From Rhodococcus sp. (in: high G+C Gram-positive bacteria) (GTDB taxonomy: Bacteria; Actinomycetota; Actinomycetes; Mycobacteriales; Mycobacteriaceae), in the NCBI RefSeq assembly GCF_023264675.1, contig NZ_JAHFVG010000018.1, positions 41,254-105,253 of the forward strand: a DNA stretch of 64,000 nucleotides. The letters run 5' to 3'. Every line of letters begins with the position of its first letter. The stretch's first letter is position 1. Below are positions 27,651 through 36,491 of this stretch, piece by piece. Below the pieces are notes generated by a model that searched no databases, was not told the DNA's origin, and saw only the letters and a program-made list of their open reading frames with translations. Both the position numbers and the translations under genes were made by a program.

Positions 27651-27959
27651 TCAGCGTGACGGGTGGGAGGGCGACTGCGGATCGGTAAGCCACACCCGAG
27701 CGCGGCACACCCTCATCATCGAGTTCCGCTCGCGCTCGGAAATAGTTTCGTCGGATCCACTCTGCAAGAGCGCATGAACGCTACGAAAGTAGTGACGCGC
27801 CGAGACGCCGAAGGTGACGAATATATCGCTGTCGCTACCCCCGCCGTACTGGTACCAACGACGCAGAAAACTGACCATGTCCGCTGCAGCCGATCCGGAT
27901 ACTTCGCTGTCCAGCGAGATATCCGAATCGGTGCGCGCTGCGACTGGGATCGTGGTCAT
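27651..27959 (-). CDS. DUF3263-like small protein
   Basis: 102 residues. The central block FLRRWYQYGGGSDSDIF, then ARHYFRSVHALL, resembles DUF3263 proteins (typically FExxWWxYxGxKxxAI...SxxRYYQxLNxL), which look like small helix-turn-helix proteins of actinobacteria. The N-terminus is acidic and probably disordered. It lies between the GDH gene and the PucR gene on the opposite strand. Function unknown. Confidence 0.6.
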   Translation of the reverse strand: MTTIPVAARTDSDISLDSEVSGSAAADMVSFLRRWYQYGGGSDSDIFVTFGVSARHYFRSVHALLQSGSDETISERERNSMMRVCRARVWLTDPQSPSHPSR

Positions 27960-28173
27960 TGATTTCTCCTTGGTTCGGCGTTCGGCCCGAGTACCACCGT
28001 CTGTGTGAGTGCCGAATGGCGTTAGCTGACCACAACTTTACAAGGCTGCGGCCCCTACGGTAGCTCCGTGAGGTACATTTGCGGCAGTTGAACATCACCG
28101 ATATGGATACTTACATCGGGCATGATCGATCGGTCGTCGAGAACCGACATCGAAACAAGCCAAGGAGCTTCAG

Positions 28174-29724
28174 ATCGCACTCACGGTCCGTAGGTTGTCT
28201 CACATTGCAGACCTCGGGGTAACCCTGGTGGCTGGACTGGCCGAGGCCGACAGACTGATCGAGTGGGCCCACTCGATCGAGCTGGTGGATCCGACTCCGT
28301 GGCTCAACGGTGGTGAACTGGTAATGACAACAGGGCTGAATATCGGTCGCACCGAGGACGCTCAGTTCGACTACGTAGCGCGATTGGTTCAATCTCGTTC
28401 AGCCGCACTCGCTTTCGATACAGGCACTACCTTCCCTCAGGTACCACCCGGAATCGTCGCCGCGGGAGATGCACTGGGCCTTCCGGTACTCGCCGTCCCC
28501 GCGTCGACACCGTTCATTGCCATAACCCGCGCGGTAATCGAAGAGCTGACCAAAGATCAGCTACGTTCGACGCAGCGAGTCGTCGAACAACAGGAAAATC
28601 TCGCCCGGGCAACGTTGAAGGGCGGCATACCAGCGACGGTGTCAGTCCTTTCCCGTGTCATTTCGGCCTCGGTAGCGGTGATCGACATCGATGGCCAAGT
28701 TCTGGCGGCCCATGGCACCGACGCAGTGTGGGCAACGGAAAACGCGCGTGAGGTCGCGAATGCCGCGCTACCACGCTCGGGTCGTCGTGGATCGATCAGC
28801 AAGACTGTCCACGATCCACGCGGACACTGCACGATCCTGAGTGTCGCCGCGTTCGGGAGCGTTCGCGCCTACCTCGCCATCATCTGTCCCGATCCGTTGT
28901 CGGCCCCCGACCGACTGCTTGTCGCCCACACCATTTCCCTGCTGTCGATCGATCTGGCCAAGCCGGCCAAGGTCGTCGACGTGGAGCAGCGCCTTCGCAG
29001 AAACGTCGCGTCAGCGCTTATCTCGTTGGGCAGCACGTTGGATGTTGGAATTCTCCGCTACTTCGATCTCGATCCGGAGGACGAGGTGGCTGCTCTGAAT
29101 CTAGCAAATATCGGACCCCTACTGACCGCTGAGATGCACGTCGACGAATGCCTGTCCGCTCAGACGTCTCCCTATCTCATGACCCAGCGTGACGATCAGC
29201 TTGTAATCGTGTTGCCCGCGTTACGAAGCGAGACGATCGGCCGTGAGCTTCACGGTTTTCTCTCAGCTCAGTTGCAGCGAAAGGTCAAGGCAGGCCAGGG
29301 GAACCCCGCACTACTTGCGGACGTCGGCCGAAGCGCCCGAGAAGCATCTGTTGCTGCGCGCAGCGCAGGCGACGGCGAGTATGTCGTTTTCGCGGAGGTC
29401 GGAGCCTCGTCCTTCCTTCTGAGCCACCAAACGCCTGCGGACTTGGCAGTGTTGGCACGCACGATGTTGCGCAACCTCGACGAGTACGACTCGCGGTCCA
29501 GTTCGGCCAGCGGCAAGCTGGTCCATACCCTGCAGGTGTTCCTCGAGCACAACGGCGAGCGGGAAGCTGCGGCCGCATCCCTTGGCATCCATCGGCACAC
29601 CATGCGCAACCGACTGACCAAGATCCGCGAATTGACTGGTCGAAATCTGGATTCAGCCCAAGTTCGAGCAGATCTGTGGCTTGCCATCATGGCGCGAGAA
29701 CTTCAGTCGCCGACAACGAACTGA
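28174..29724 (+). CDS. PucR/CdaR-family transcriptional regulator, possible ATC start
   Basis: The C-terminus has the PucR helix-turn-helix (EAAAASLGIHRHTMRNRLTKI). The N-terminal PucR domain begins LTVRRLSHIADLGVTLVAG. The only conventional start in frame, TTG at 28195, cuts into this domain and has no ribosome binding site. AAGGAG at 28162-28167 is spaced 6 bases from ATC at 28174, which would give MALTVRRL, the normal N-terminus of this family. An in-frame TGA lies at 28123. From ATC the protein has 516 residues. It probably senses an amine or amino acid and controls the GDH/transaminase genes nearby. Confidence 0.85.
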   Translation: MALTVRRLSHIADLGVTLVAGLAEADRLIEWAHSIELVDPTPWLNGGELVMTTGLNIGRTEDAQFDYVARLVQSRSAALAFDTGTTFPQVPPGIVAAGDALGLPVLAVPASTPFIAITRAVIEELTKDQLRSTQRVVEQQENLARATLKGGIPATVSVLSRVISASVAVIDIDGQVLAAHGTDAVWATENAREVANAALPRSGRRGSISKTVHDPRGHCTILSVAAFGSVRAYLAIICPDPLSAPDRLLVAHTISLLSIDLAKPAKVVDVEQRLRRNVASALISLGSTLDVGILRYFDLDPEDEVAALNLANIGPLLTAEMHVDECLSAQTSPYLMTQRDDQLVIVLPALRSETIGRELHGFLSAQLQRKVKAGQGNPALLADVGRSAREASVAARSAGDGEYVVFAEVGASSFLLSHQTPADLAVLARTMLRNLDEYDSRSSSASGKLVHTLQVFLEHNGEREAAAASLGIHRHTMRNRLTKIRELTGRNLDSAQVRADLWLAIMARELQSPTTN

Positions 29725-29908
29725 CTGCCGCTCGATCTACTCCAGCCCTCGACCTGGCACTCGAGCGGAGGGCGCCACCAGGTCGGTGCTCTCCGGAACA
29801 GCCGTGACAGCAATGGGAAAGCCTGCCAGCCCCAAAATGCACAGCGACGTCGTCGGTCCCCGCTTGTCTGACATCGACGTGTTGCAGCGCATTAGAACGA
29901 CCCTCTCA

Positions 29909-30145
29909 TCAGCCCACTGTCCATCCACCGTCGACGTCGATCGTCTGCCCGTTGGTGTACGAGGCTCCCGAACTTGCAAGAATTTGTGCCACCGATGCCA
30001 CTTTCTCGGACCGACCGTTCCGGCCTGCCGGCAGCAGGTAGTCGGCGACATCCGAAGTAAGGCTCACGCCCAACTCACGGTCCGTGTCAACGGCGGCCGC
30101 GCAACCCGGACGACCAGATTGCGCGGCTGCCAATCGAGAATCCAA
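29909..30145 (-). pseudogene. Remnant of an SDR dehydrogenase (C-terminal end)
   Basis: The last about 35 residues read SEKVASVAQILASSGASYTNGQTIDVDGGWTVG, the standard C-terminus of a FabG-like SDR. The rest of the 78-codon frame does not resemble an SDR core, and the cofactor motif and Ser-Tyr-Lys triad are absent upstream. So it is a truncated, frame-disrupted copy. It lies just downstream of the GMC oxidoreductase gene. Confidence 0.65.
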
Positions 30146-30164
30146 TTGTCGGTCAGGTGGAACT

Positions 30165-31769
30165 TCAACGTCCGGCCGTCGAGATCATGTGATCAGCAGC
30201 ACGGTGCGCGAAGGCCATCACACTTGCAGTTGGATTCGTCTGTCCAGAAGTGACGAAGACCGAGCCGTCGACCACGAACAGATTCGGCACATCGTGTGAG
30301 CGCCCGAACTGATCCACCACCGATGTGTCACGATCGGTACCCATTCGAGCGGTGCCGAGCATATGCCAGCCGACATCGGGATCTTTCTCGAGCTTGAAGG
30401 TCTCGCGCGCCCCGGACGCATTCAACAGATCGATCGATCGTTGTTCGAAGAACGCGTAAGCCTGTTCCTCCTCCGGTTGCGGCCGCCAACGAACCTTGGG
30501 TGCCGGGATCCCGTCGGCATCGACAAGCGAACTGTCCAGCGTTACTTGGTTGTCGGGATTGGGCACGTCATCCATCGAGAAGAAGACCTCGACATTGCGC
30601 CCAGTGTTCTCGACGATGGGTCGCAGCCCGGAACCGTAGCGCTCGTTCAACGGTAGGTGCCCGTGAAACTTCCATGTTTCGACCGGCCCCAGTACCGGCG
30701 CGGCCCCCATTCGCGCGCCGCCCCAGAATCCGCGTGAGCGGTCGCGCTCAGCAAATTGCGACGACTGAATCATCTGTCCGAACGGTCCGAGCGTCGACTG
30801 AAGGTCGTCGTCGAACGTTCCGTACACGGCCCCGACCGAGTGCATCTGCAGATATCGGCCGACCAAACCGCTCGAGTTACCGAGCCCCTGAGGATGCTGC
30901 GAAGAATCCGAAAGCAGCATCAAGCGACTCGTGCCCACGCCATTGCACGCGAGTACCACCATCGTCGCGGATTGATGGTGAACCGCCCCGTCGCGGTCCA
31001 CCCACTCCGCTCCAGTCGCTCGCCCACCGCTGTCAGTGGTGATTCGACGGACGCGAGCACCCGTGATCAGACGAGCACCAGCTTCGAGCGCATCCGGCCA
31101 GATTGTCAGATCCACGGACGCCTTGGCACCTTCGGGGCAACCCGTCAAGCACGTTCCACGCCGCTTACACGGGTCCTGGTGCCGGTACTTCGTGGCGGAA
31201 ATAGCGTTACTTCCAGGCCACCAGTGCCAGTCGAGCGCGTTGAAGCCCTCCGCCAGGCGACGTCCCAACATGCCGATCGGTAGCGCATCGTTGGGCGCCT
31301 GGGTCGTCGGCGGGTAGGCCGGGTCGCCGGCCATTGCCGACACACCCATCAGCCGGTCGATCTTGTCGTAATAGGGTTCGAGATCCCAGTAGCTGATCGG
31401 CCAATCGTCGCCGACCCCGTCGAGGGTTTTGAGGCGGAAGTCCGAGGGCAGCATCCGGGTCCACTCGGCACCGTAGTGAATCGTGCTGCCGCCCACAGCG
31501 TTGTACATCACCGGGTTTATAGGTGTGTCGCTTGTCTCGACGGGATAGTCTTCGGGATTCTGACGGATATTGGGGTTGTAGTTCCACCTCGTGGCGTGGA
31601 GCAAATCGCGCTCCGGCTTTGCGCTCGCGAATTCTTCCGCGCCAACCCACGGCCCTTGTTCGAGGCAGAGAACAGAGAAACCTGCCTTCGCCATGGTTCG
31701 GGCGACAATCGATCCTGATGCGCCAGCACCGACAATCAGAACGTCGACGTTATCGGGAGTGTCCGTCAC
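30165..31769 (-). CDS. GMC-family oxidoreductase with Fe-S-type cysteine motif
   Basis: 534 residues. The FAD-binding GAGASG motif is at 14-19. The C-terminal active-site region includes WHMLGTARMG and GQTNPTAS (His and Asn of the GMC active site). Cys201, Cys207 and Cys211 (Cx5Cx3CP) match the place where the flavoprotein subunit of FAD-dependent glucose/gluconate-type dehydrogenases carries a [3Fe-4S] cluster. It overlaps the cupin stop by 4 bp and is co-transcribed with a subunit-3-like protein. No cytochrome subunit is adjacent. Likely oxidises an alcohol or sugar. Confidence 0.88.
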   Translation of the reverse strand: MTDTPDNVDVLIVGAGASGSIVARTMAKAGFSVLCLEQGPWVGAEEFASAKPERDLLHATRWNYNPNIRQNPEDYPVETSDTPINPVMYNAVGGSTIHYGAEWTRMLPSDFRLKTLDGVGDDWPISYWDLEPYYDKIDRLMGVSAMAGDPAYPPTTQAPNDALPIGMLGRRLAEGFNALDWHWWPGSNAISATKYRHQDPCKRRGTCLTGCPEGAKASVDLTIWPDALEAGARLITGARVRRITTDSGGRATGAEWVDRDGAVHHQSATMVVLACNGVGTSRLMLLSDSSQHPQGLGNSSGLVGRYLQMHSVGAVYGTFDDDLQSTLGPFGQMIQSSQFAERDRSRGFWGGARMGAAPVLGPVETWKFHGHLPLNERYGSGLRPIVENTGRNVEVFFSMDDVPNPDNQVTLDSSLVDADGIPAPKVRWRPQPEEEQAYAFFEQRSIDLLNASGARETFKLEKDPDVGWHMLGTARMGTDRDTSVVDQFGRSHDVPNLFVVDGSVFVTSGQTNPTASVMAFAHRAADHMISTAGR

Positions 31770-32131
31770 AGTTCAACGCCATCCGGGTGGTGAATCACGA
31801 AATAGTCTTCCAGCTCTTCCAGCACTTCGAAAGTCGCCGACGTATCTCGCTTCAGCATCATCATTTGACCCGGACCGCAATCAACGACAGATCCATCTTC
31901 CGATGTCACGCGAAGACGGCCCTTTCTGACCACAGTCCACTCGTCACCGGCCTGAGGCACCCGCACGGTACCTGGAGTGGAAGTGAAGATTCCCGACACT
32001 GTCGTGCCGTCCTCGCTTCTGGACAAGACCACGACAGCTTGCTTCGGATCGCCTTCCAGAACCGTCTCTGGATCGAGTTCGTAGGGCACGGGAACTGCGT
32101 CGTCGAGGTTGTACTGAGTTGCATTCTTCAT
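31766..32131 (-). CDS. Cupin-domain protein
   Basis: 121 residues from the ATG at 32131 with AGGA upstream. A single cupin barrel similar to the DUF861/EutQ-like group (GIFTSTPGTVRVPQAGDEWTVVRKGRLRVTSEDG, then CGPGQMMMLKRD). The metal-binding histidines of catalytic cupins are mostly absent. It lies between the GMC oxidoreductase (ATGA overlap) and the subunit-3-like gene, so an accessory or ligand-binding role is most likely. Confidence 0.78.
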   Translation of the reverse strand: MKNATQYNLDDAVPVPYELDPETVLEGDPKQAVVVLSRSEDGTTVSGIFTSTPGTVRVPQAGDEWTVVRKGRLRVTSEDGSVVDCGPGQMMMLKRDTSATFEVLEELEDYFVIHHPDGVEL

Positions 32132-32201
32132 ACTGAATCCTGTCCGTTGTTTGCCGGGAAGACGACCTCGACCATGTCGAGAATCAGCCGCTCTCGAATG
32201 A

Positions 32202-32669
32202 TCACACTGTGCTGTCTTCAGGGACTCGACGCCATATTTCGCCACGGTCTTTCACCGGCCCGAGAATATTGTCCTCGAGGTAATATTCCGTTTCTCCTTC
32301 GAGAATCGGCGTAGCAACCTGGCCGGCATAGTTCACGGCGCGACGTGCCATCGGCCACATGAAGTAGGACGCGATGATGAACTCGACAATCGGTTCGAGA
32401 ATTGAGTCGTCGATCGTTTCGAGAGTACGCTCGAGGTCTTCGCCCGCCAGATCTGCCGTCACTGCAAGCACATTCAGCAGAGGCGCGATCATGTCCGGGC
32501 GGGCAATCAGCGCTCTATCGATGTAGCGAGTGTGCACCCCCGCTTCGGTGGCGGACTTCATATTCCCGGAAGCGGGCACAATAACATCCGCCAGGGCGCC
32601 GATCCGGCCCCTGATTTCGTCAGTCAACACATCGAGTGCGTCGCTGTCCGTTTGCGTCCTGATTTCCAC
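32202..32669 (-). CDS. Gluconate 2-dehydrogenase subunit 3-like protein
   Basis: About 155 residues from a GTG preceded by AAGGAG; an ATG 51 bp upstream is the alternative. The block LADVIVPASGNMKSATEAGVHTRYIDRAL matches the small subunit (Gluconate_2-dh3) that accompanies GMC flavoproteins and helps export or assembly. No Tat signal is seen here. It is the first gene of the cupin-GMC unit and probably forms a complex with the flavoprotein. Confidence 0.72.
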   Translation of the reverse strand: MEIRTQTDSDALDVLTDEIRGRIGALADVIVPASGNMKSATEAGVHTRYIDRALIARPDMIAPLLNVLAVTADLAGEDLERTLETIDDSILEPIVEFIIASYFMWPMARRAVNYAGQVATPILEGETEYYLEDNILGPVKDRGEIWRRVPEDSTV

Positions 32670-32793
32670 GTTCACTCCTTGAATCTGCGACACTCCGCCA
32701 TCACATGTCGCCTCGGACATTTCTATTGTCGCGCCTCAGTGCGTTCGGGAGTACTGCGTAAAGAAACAATCGCCGCACTGCGATTCGTACCTA

Positions 32794-33132
32794 TCACAGC
32801 AGCGAAAGATTTCGGTCAGCTTCACCGGCGGTCACCAATGCCCCGCCTGTCCGTGAGCATTCGAAGAACATTGACGCCGGCATCCCGGGCTCCTGAACCT
32901 GGATGCGGCAAGATCGCCGCACACCTGGGAACCTCTTGGCCACAGTGCAATACAGGGTAGCGAAGGCTTCAGCAGAGTCGCCTTGCCCGACCGTCAGCAC
33001 ATCAGCAGCACTATCCCATTGGGACCAGTACCGTACTAATGCACCGTATCGGCTGCTCGAATACAAAAATCCGCCCGTATCGGCGAGGAAGAATCGCACC
33101 GCACTACCGTCGAACCAGACGGGTCGAACCAC
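32794..33132 (-). CDS. Possible small hypothetical protein
   Basis: A 112-codon frame with GTG start in the 560-bp gap between the subunit-3-like gene and the SMR pair. The composition is protein-like (RYGALVRYWSQWDSAADVLTVGQGDSAEAFATLY), but I recognise no family and see no ribosome binding site. It may be a chance frame or gene remnant. Confidence 0.3.
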   Translation of the reverse strand: MVRPVWFDGSAVRFFLADTGGFLYSSSRYGALVRYWSQWDSAADVLTVGQGDSAEAFATLYCTVAKRFPGVRRSCRIQVQEPGMPASMFFECSRTGGALVTAGEADRNLSLL

Positions 33133-33227
33133 CCAATGCGCCCGGCATCGGGTTGCGCTGCTATCCAGTTCTTGCTACTCGACGGGCATCTTGTCCGAAG
33201 CAAGTGGCACAAATGATTATCGACATT

Positions 33228-33557
33228 TCAGTGGGTTGCAGCGCCTATCTCAACGAGCAGAACACCGGCACCGATCAACACTATGCCTGTTACCATACGT
33301 CGATTCAGGGCCTCGCTGAACAGGTATTTGGACAACACCGCCGTCAACGCAACACCAGCAGCCACCCAAATCCCATACCCGACGCCCAATGGGAGCCCCT
33401 GACGCAATGCAGCAAGCAAGGAAGAGAATGCCACGACATATCCGACCAATACTGCGCAGTAGACAATTTTTCGTCCACCGGCGGCTACACGAAGCGAGAG
33501 TGTGGCCCCTACTTCGCTCGAGATGGCCAAGATCAGCAAACAATATGCCATCAGCAT
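33228..33557 (-). CDS. SMR-family multidrug efflux subunit (second of pair)
   Basis: 109 residues, four membrane segments, with the essential membrane glutamate in segment 1 (Glu15, ISSEVGATLSL) and LGVGYGIWVAAG in segment 3. It overlaps the first SMR gene by 7 bp. Paired SMR genes such as EbrAB and YkkCD encode heterodimeric pumps for cationic compounds; the overlap suggests the same here. Confidence 0.88.
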   Translation of the reverse strand: MLMAYCLLILAISSEVGATLSLRVAAGGRKIVYCAVLVGYVVAFSSLLAALRQGLPLGVGYGIWVAAGVALTAVLSKYLFSEALNRRMVTGIVLIGAGVLLVEIGAATH

Positions 33558-33943
33558 GTTTTGCCCTCGCCCGCGGAACGAACCGTGTTCTCGGGGCGGT
33601 TCTCCCCCTCCACCACGGCTACCTTCGTATGGGAGCCGCTTTCTATGAGAACGACACCACCGATGATCAGGAGAATCCCTGCGCCCATCAGGAGGGTCAA
33701 GGATTCACCGAAGAGCAGTGCCGAGAGAATCGCAGTGAGCGCGACCCCACTTGCCCCCCAGACCCCATAAGCGACCCCCAGCGGCATTCCGCGCCGGAGC
33801 ACCATTGAAAGCAGCAAGAAGGCACTGCAGTATCCGACTACAACGACGATGTACAGCAGTGGCTCGGTCTCGGAACCTTTGAGCGACAAAGAGGCTGCAA
33901 CCTCGACGAATATTGCCCCGCAAAGAAGCAACCAAATGGTCAT
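33551..33943 (-). CDS. SMR-family multidrug efflux subunit (first of pair)
   Basis: 130 residues from the ATG beginning MTIWLLLCGAIF. Four membrane segments; Glu14 in segment 1 (IFVEVAASLSLKGS) and LGVAYGVWGASG in segment 3. It has an extra hydrophilic C-terminal tail of about 25 residues lacking in its partner, giving the pair an asymmetric, fixed topology. The TetR gene upstream on the same strand (34231-34836) is the likely regulator. Confidence 0.88.
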   Translation of the reverse strand: MTIWLLLCGAIFVEVAASLSLKGSETEPLLYIVVVVGYCSAFLLLSMVLRRGMPLGVAYGVWGASGVALTAILSALLFGESLTLLMGAGILLIIGGVVLIESGSHTKVAVVEGENRPENTVRSAGEGKTC

Positions 33944-34230
33944 ATCGGCCAATCTAGGAGTGTGCAACCTGTCTGCTTCAGCGTGAGACTGAAGCATTTG
34001 TGATCTACCAATCGATTTGGCATTACCCAGTCTCGGTCGTTTTACCTGCCGCTCTGGTTCAACCCTGAGGCACCGACCCGACTTGCACTGATTCGAACGA
34101 CTGAGTCAATTGGCCCACTCAAACTACACCACTTCATCGACCTCACGCCAGTCGACCTTGATCGCAATCACGAGTACGAAACGAGCTGACCGGACCTCAC
34201 ACCGCTCGGTTGAGCGATAGTTCAGTGGTA

Positions 34231-34836
34231 TCAAGCCGCCAGATCATCGAGCATGGCCATTGCAAAGCGTCGAAGCATGACGCAAGCGGACGCCGTGTCT
34301 TCACGAAACCGATCTGTGTCTTCGTGCGCAAACCACTGAAGCAGCAAACCGTCCATGATTGCGATTACCAACCTGGCCAAGACGCCGACGCTTGGCGCCG
34401 GGTTGCCCTGATCAGCGGGCACCATCACCGCATAGATCTCGTTCAAGGACAGCTCATAGATGGTGACCGCTGTTGCATCGCCGTCAACATGATGGCGTCC
34501 TGCCCACAACGTCAGCTCGTAAGCGACACGCGCTGAGTCCGGGTAGTCGATTGCCCATTCCGTGCCGCGAGTGAGGATTCGAGCAGCTGCTTCCGGAAGG
34601 TCTCCCGCGTAGCCAGTCAGATCGGACATCCCTCGCTCCTGATCGACGAGAGACTTGTAGGTCGCCAAATAGAGGTCTTCTTTGCTGCTGAAACAGTAGT
34701 GGATTGCTGCCGTCGACGCCCCGGCCTCCTGAGCGATACGCCGCGTAGTCGCGTTTGCCATGCCCTCTCGTGCAACAACGCGAAGTGTCGCGTCGACGAG
34801 TTGCTGGCGCCGTTCGTCGGCAGGTACGTGTGGCAC
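34231..34836 (-). CDS. TetR-family transcriptional regulator
   Basis: 201 residues from a GTG spaced 5 bases from GGAGG; a GTG 12 bp upstream is the alternative. The helix-turn-helix is at about residues 8-52 (RRQQLVDATLRVVAREG, TTRRIAQEAGASTAAIHYCFSSKEDLY). The C-terminal domain resembles BetI/TetR_C_6-type regulators in length. It is followed by the SMR pair after 287 bp and preceded by the APC permease. Either could be its target. Confidence 0.87.
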   Translation of the reverse strand: MPHVPADERRQQLVDATLRVVAREGMANATTRRIAQEAGASTAAIHYCFSSKEDLYLATYKSLVDQERGMSDLTGYAGDLPEAAARILTRGTEWAIDYPDSARVAYELTLWAGRHHVDGDATAVTIYELSLNEIYAVMVPADQGNPAPSVGVLARLVIAIMDGLLLQWFAHEDTDRFREDTASACVMLRRFAMAMLDDLAA

Positions 34837-35021
34837 GCAATCCTCCACCTATGTCGAATGTTCGAAATCTGTCTGCCGCCCGCGTCCAGATCAAGGCGGT
34901 GATGCGAAGCAGTTTAGCTCCCGCTGCCGCGGGATCCAGTTGGTCAGCCGGTTGCGCCGGCACAGCGTGGTCCACGGACGATGGCTTACGTCAGGATCGT
35001 AACCCCGTCGCCCGCCTGAAA

Positions 35022-36491
35022 CTACGCCTCCGACCTGCCGATGCGCTCGAAGACGTCCCGCCGTTTGGCTGCGAGATAGCAGGCGTAGAGGAAGCCGATC
35101 ACTGGGGTTGCCAGGATCAACGCAAGCGTTGCGTTGGTGATGGGCAACCGCTCACCGACGAGAAGGTCGAATTTCTGAATACTGAGAATGAGCAAGGCGC
35201 CGAATGCAATTGCGCTCAATCCCGGTGCGACGAGCGTGCGCCACACGTTCTCGCCGGACCCCCGATTGCGGCGGAAATATACGATTATGGCGATCGATAC
35301 GACGAACACGGTGAACTCGTAGGCATAAATTCCTGCCCCGGCAGCAGTCGCATAAATCTTGGAGGGCTCTGCTCCGGTCAGTGCGTATGCGGCGACGAGC
35401 AGCGTACTCGCAACGGCGGCGACAAGAACCGCACGGGAAGGCGACCCGTAACGAGGATGCGCAGAAGCAATTTTGGTCGGCAGCACACCGTCCGCACTCA
35501 AGTTGTGAACATAGCGGGCAGCAGCATTGAGAATCGCAATCTCCGAGGCAAGCAGACTTGTCACGATGAGTACTCGCACAATGTCCCCGAAAGCAGCTCC
35601 CAGCATCGATGACACTGCGGACGGGAAGGCATCTGCCGGAGCGGCGGCCGCAACACCGACTGCGTTGTTCGCACCCAGTGCTGTGATAATTGCCCAACTG
35701 GTCAGCGCGTAGAAGATCGAAATGACGGCGACGATGATCATGGTCGCACGACGGATCGTCCGTGCGGGATCGACGACCTCATCACGGTAAATCGCCGTGG
35801 TCTCGAAGCCGCAAAACAGTGTGAACGCAAACATGAAGCCGATTGCTACGGAACCACCGGTGAACGCGTCGAACGAAAATGACTCGACGGAACGTCCGGC
35901 TTCACCTCCGCGGGCGAATGTCACTACGTTGAACAGCAGAATGATCGCAATCTCGGCGATGACGATGACGCCGAGGACGCGCGCATTCAGCTGAACGCCT
36001 CGGTAGCAGACTGCTCCGGCGATTGCCATCATCGCAATCGCGTATGTCCACCAGGGCAGACTGGGTCCATGGAAAAGGCCACTCACCACGTCACTGGCAA
36101 CGATGCCGGCGAGCGGAAGCGTTCCCGCAGAGCTCAAGAAATATACGAGAGCCGCCAGAAAGGCGATGGCAAGTCCGGCTCGTTTCCCCAACCCTGCCGT
36201 CGCATAAGCGTAGAACGCACCCGGCCGATCCACGTGTTTGACGATTGCTCCGAAGCCAACAGCGAAGAGACCGAAAAGCACGCCGGCAGCCAGGAAGGTC
36301 ACGGGAGCCCCGATGCCGTTTCCATAGGCTATGACCAGAGCGATATAGCCGGCCGCTGCTCCGAGGGGCGACATGTATCCGAGCACGATCATCACTAGTT
36401 GGCGAACATTGATTCGCTTGACGACGGCTCCGTGGCCTGCCGCAGAAGTTGTAGCGTCCGGCGGTGGTGCACTCTCGTTTCGAACAGTCAT
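35022..36491 (-). CDS. APC-family amino acid/amine permease
   Basis: 489 residues from an ATG with AGGAG about 9 bases upstream. Twelve hydrophobic segments can be counted between about residues 35 and 475. The APC signature GYMSPLGAAAGYIALVIAYG is in segment 1 and FCGFETTAIYRDEVVDP follows segment 6. It is a proton-coupled importer of an amino acid, polyamine or similar amine. It is divergent from the PucR gene at 37011, which probably regulates it. The deacetylase-fold and C-N hydrolase genes beyond the PucR gene would process the substrate. Confidence 0.9.
   Translation of the reverse strand: MTVRNESAPPPDATTSAAGHGAVVKRINVRQLVMIVLGYMSPLGAAAGYIALVIAYGNGIGAPVTFLAAGVLFGLFAVGFGAIVKHVDRPGAFYAYATAGLGKRAGLAIAFLAALVYFLSSAGTLPLAGIVASDVVSGLFHGPSLPWWTYAIAMMAIAGAVCYRGVQLNARVLGVIVIAEIAIILLFNVVTFARGGEAGRSVESFSFDAFTGGSVAIGFMFAFTLFCGFETTAIYRDEVVDPARTIRRATMIIVAVISIFYALTSWAIITALGANNAVGVAAAAPADAFPSAVSSMLGAAFGDIVRVLIVTSLLASEIAILNAAARYVHNLSADGVLPTKIASAHPRYGSPSRAVLVAAVASTLLVAAYALTGAEPSKIYATAAGAGIYAYEFTVFVVSIAIIVYFRRNRGSGENVWRTLVAPGLSAIAFGALLILSIQKFDLLVGERLPITNATLALILATPVIGFLYACYLAAKRRDVFERIGRSEA

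Noticed and set aside
33039-33770. Plus-strand open frame of 243 codons
   Set aside because: Antisense to the SMR genes, which carry all family residues.
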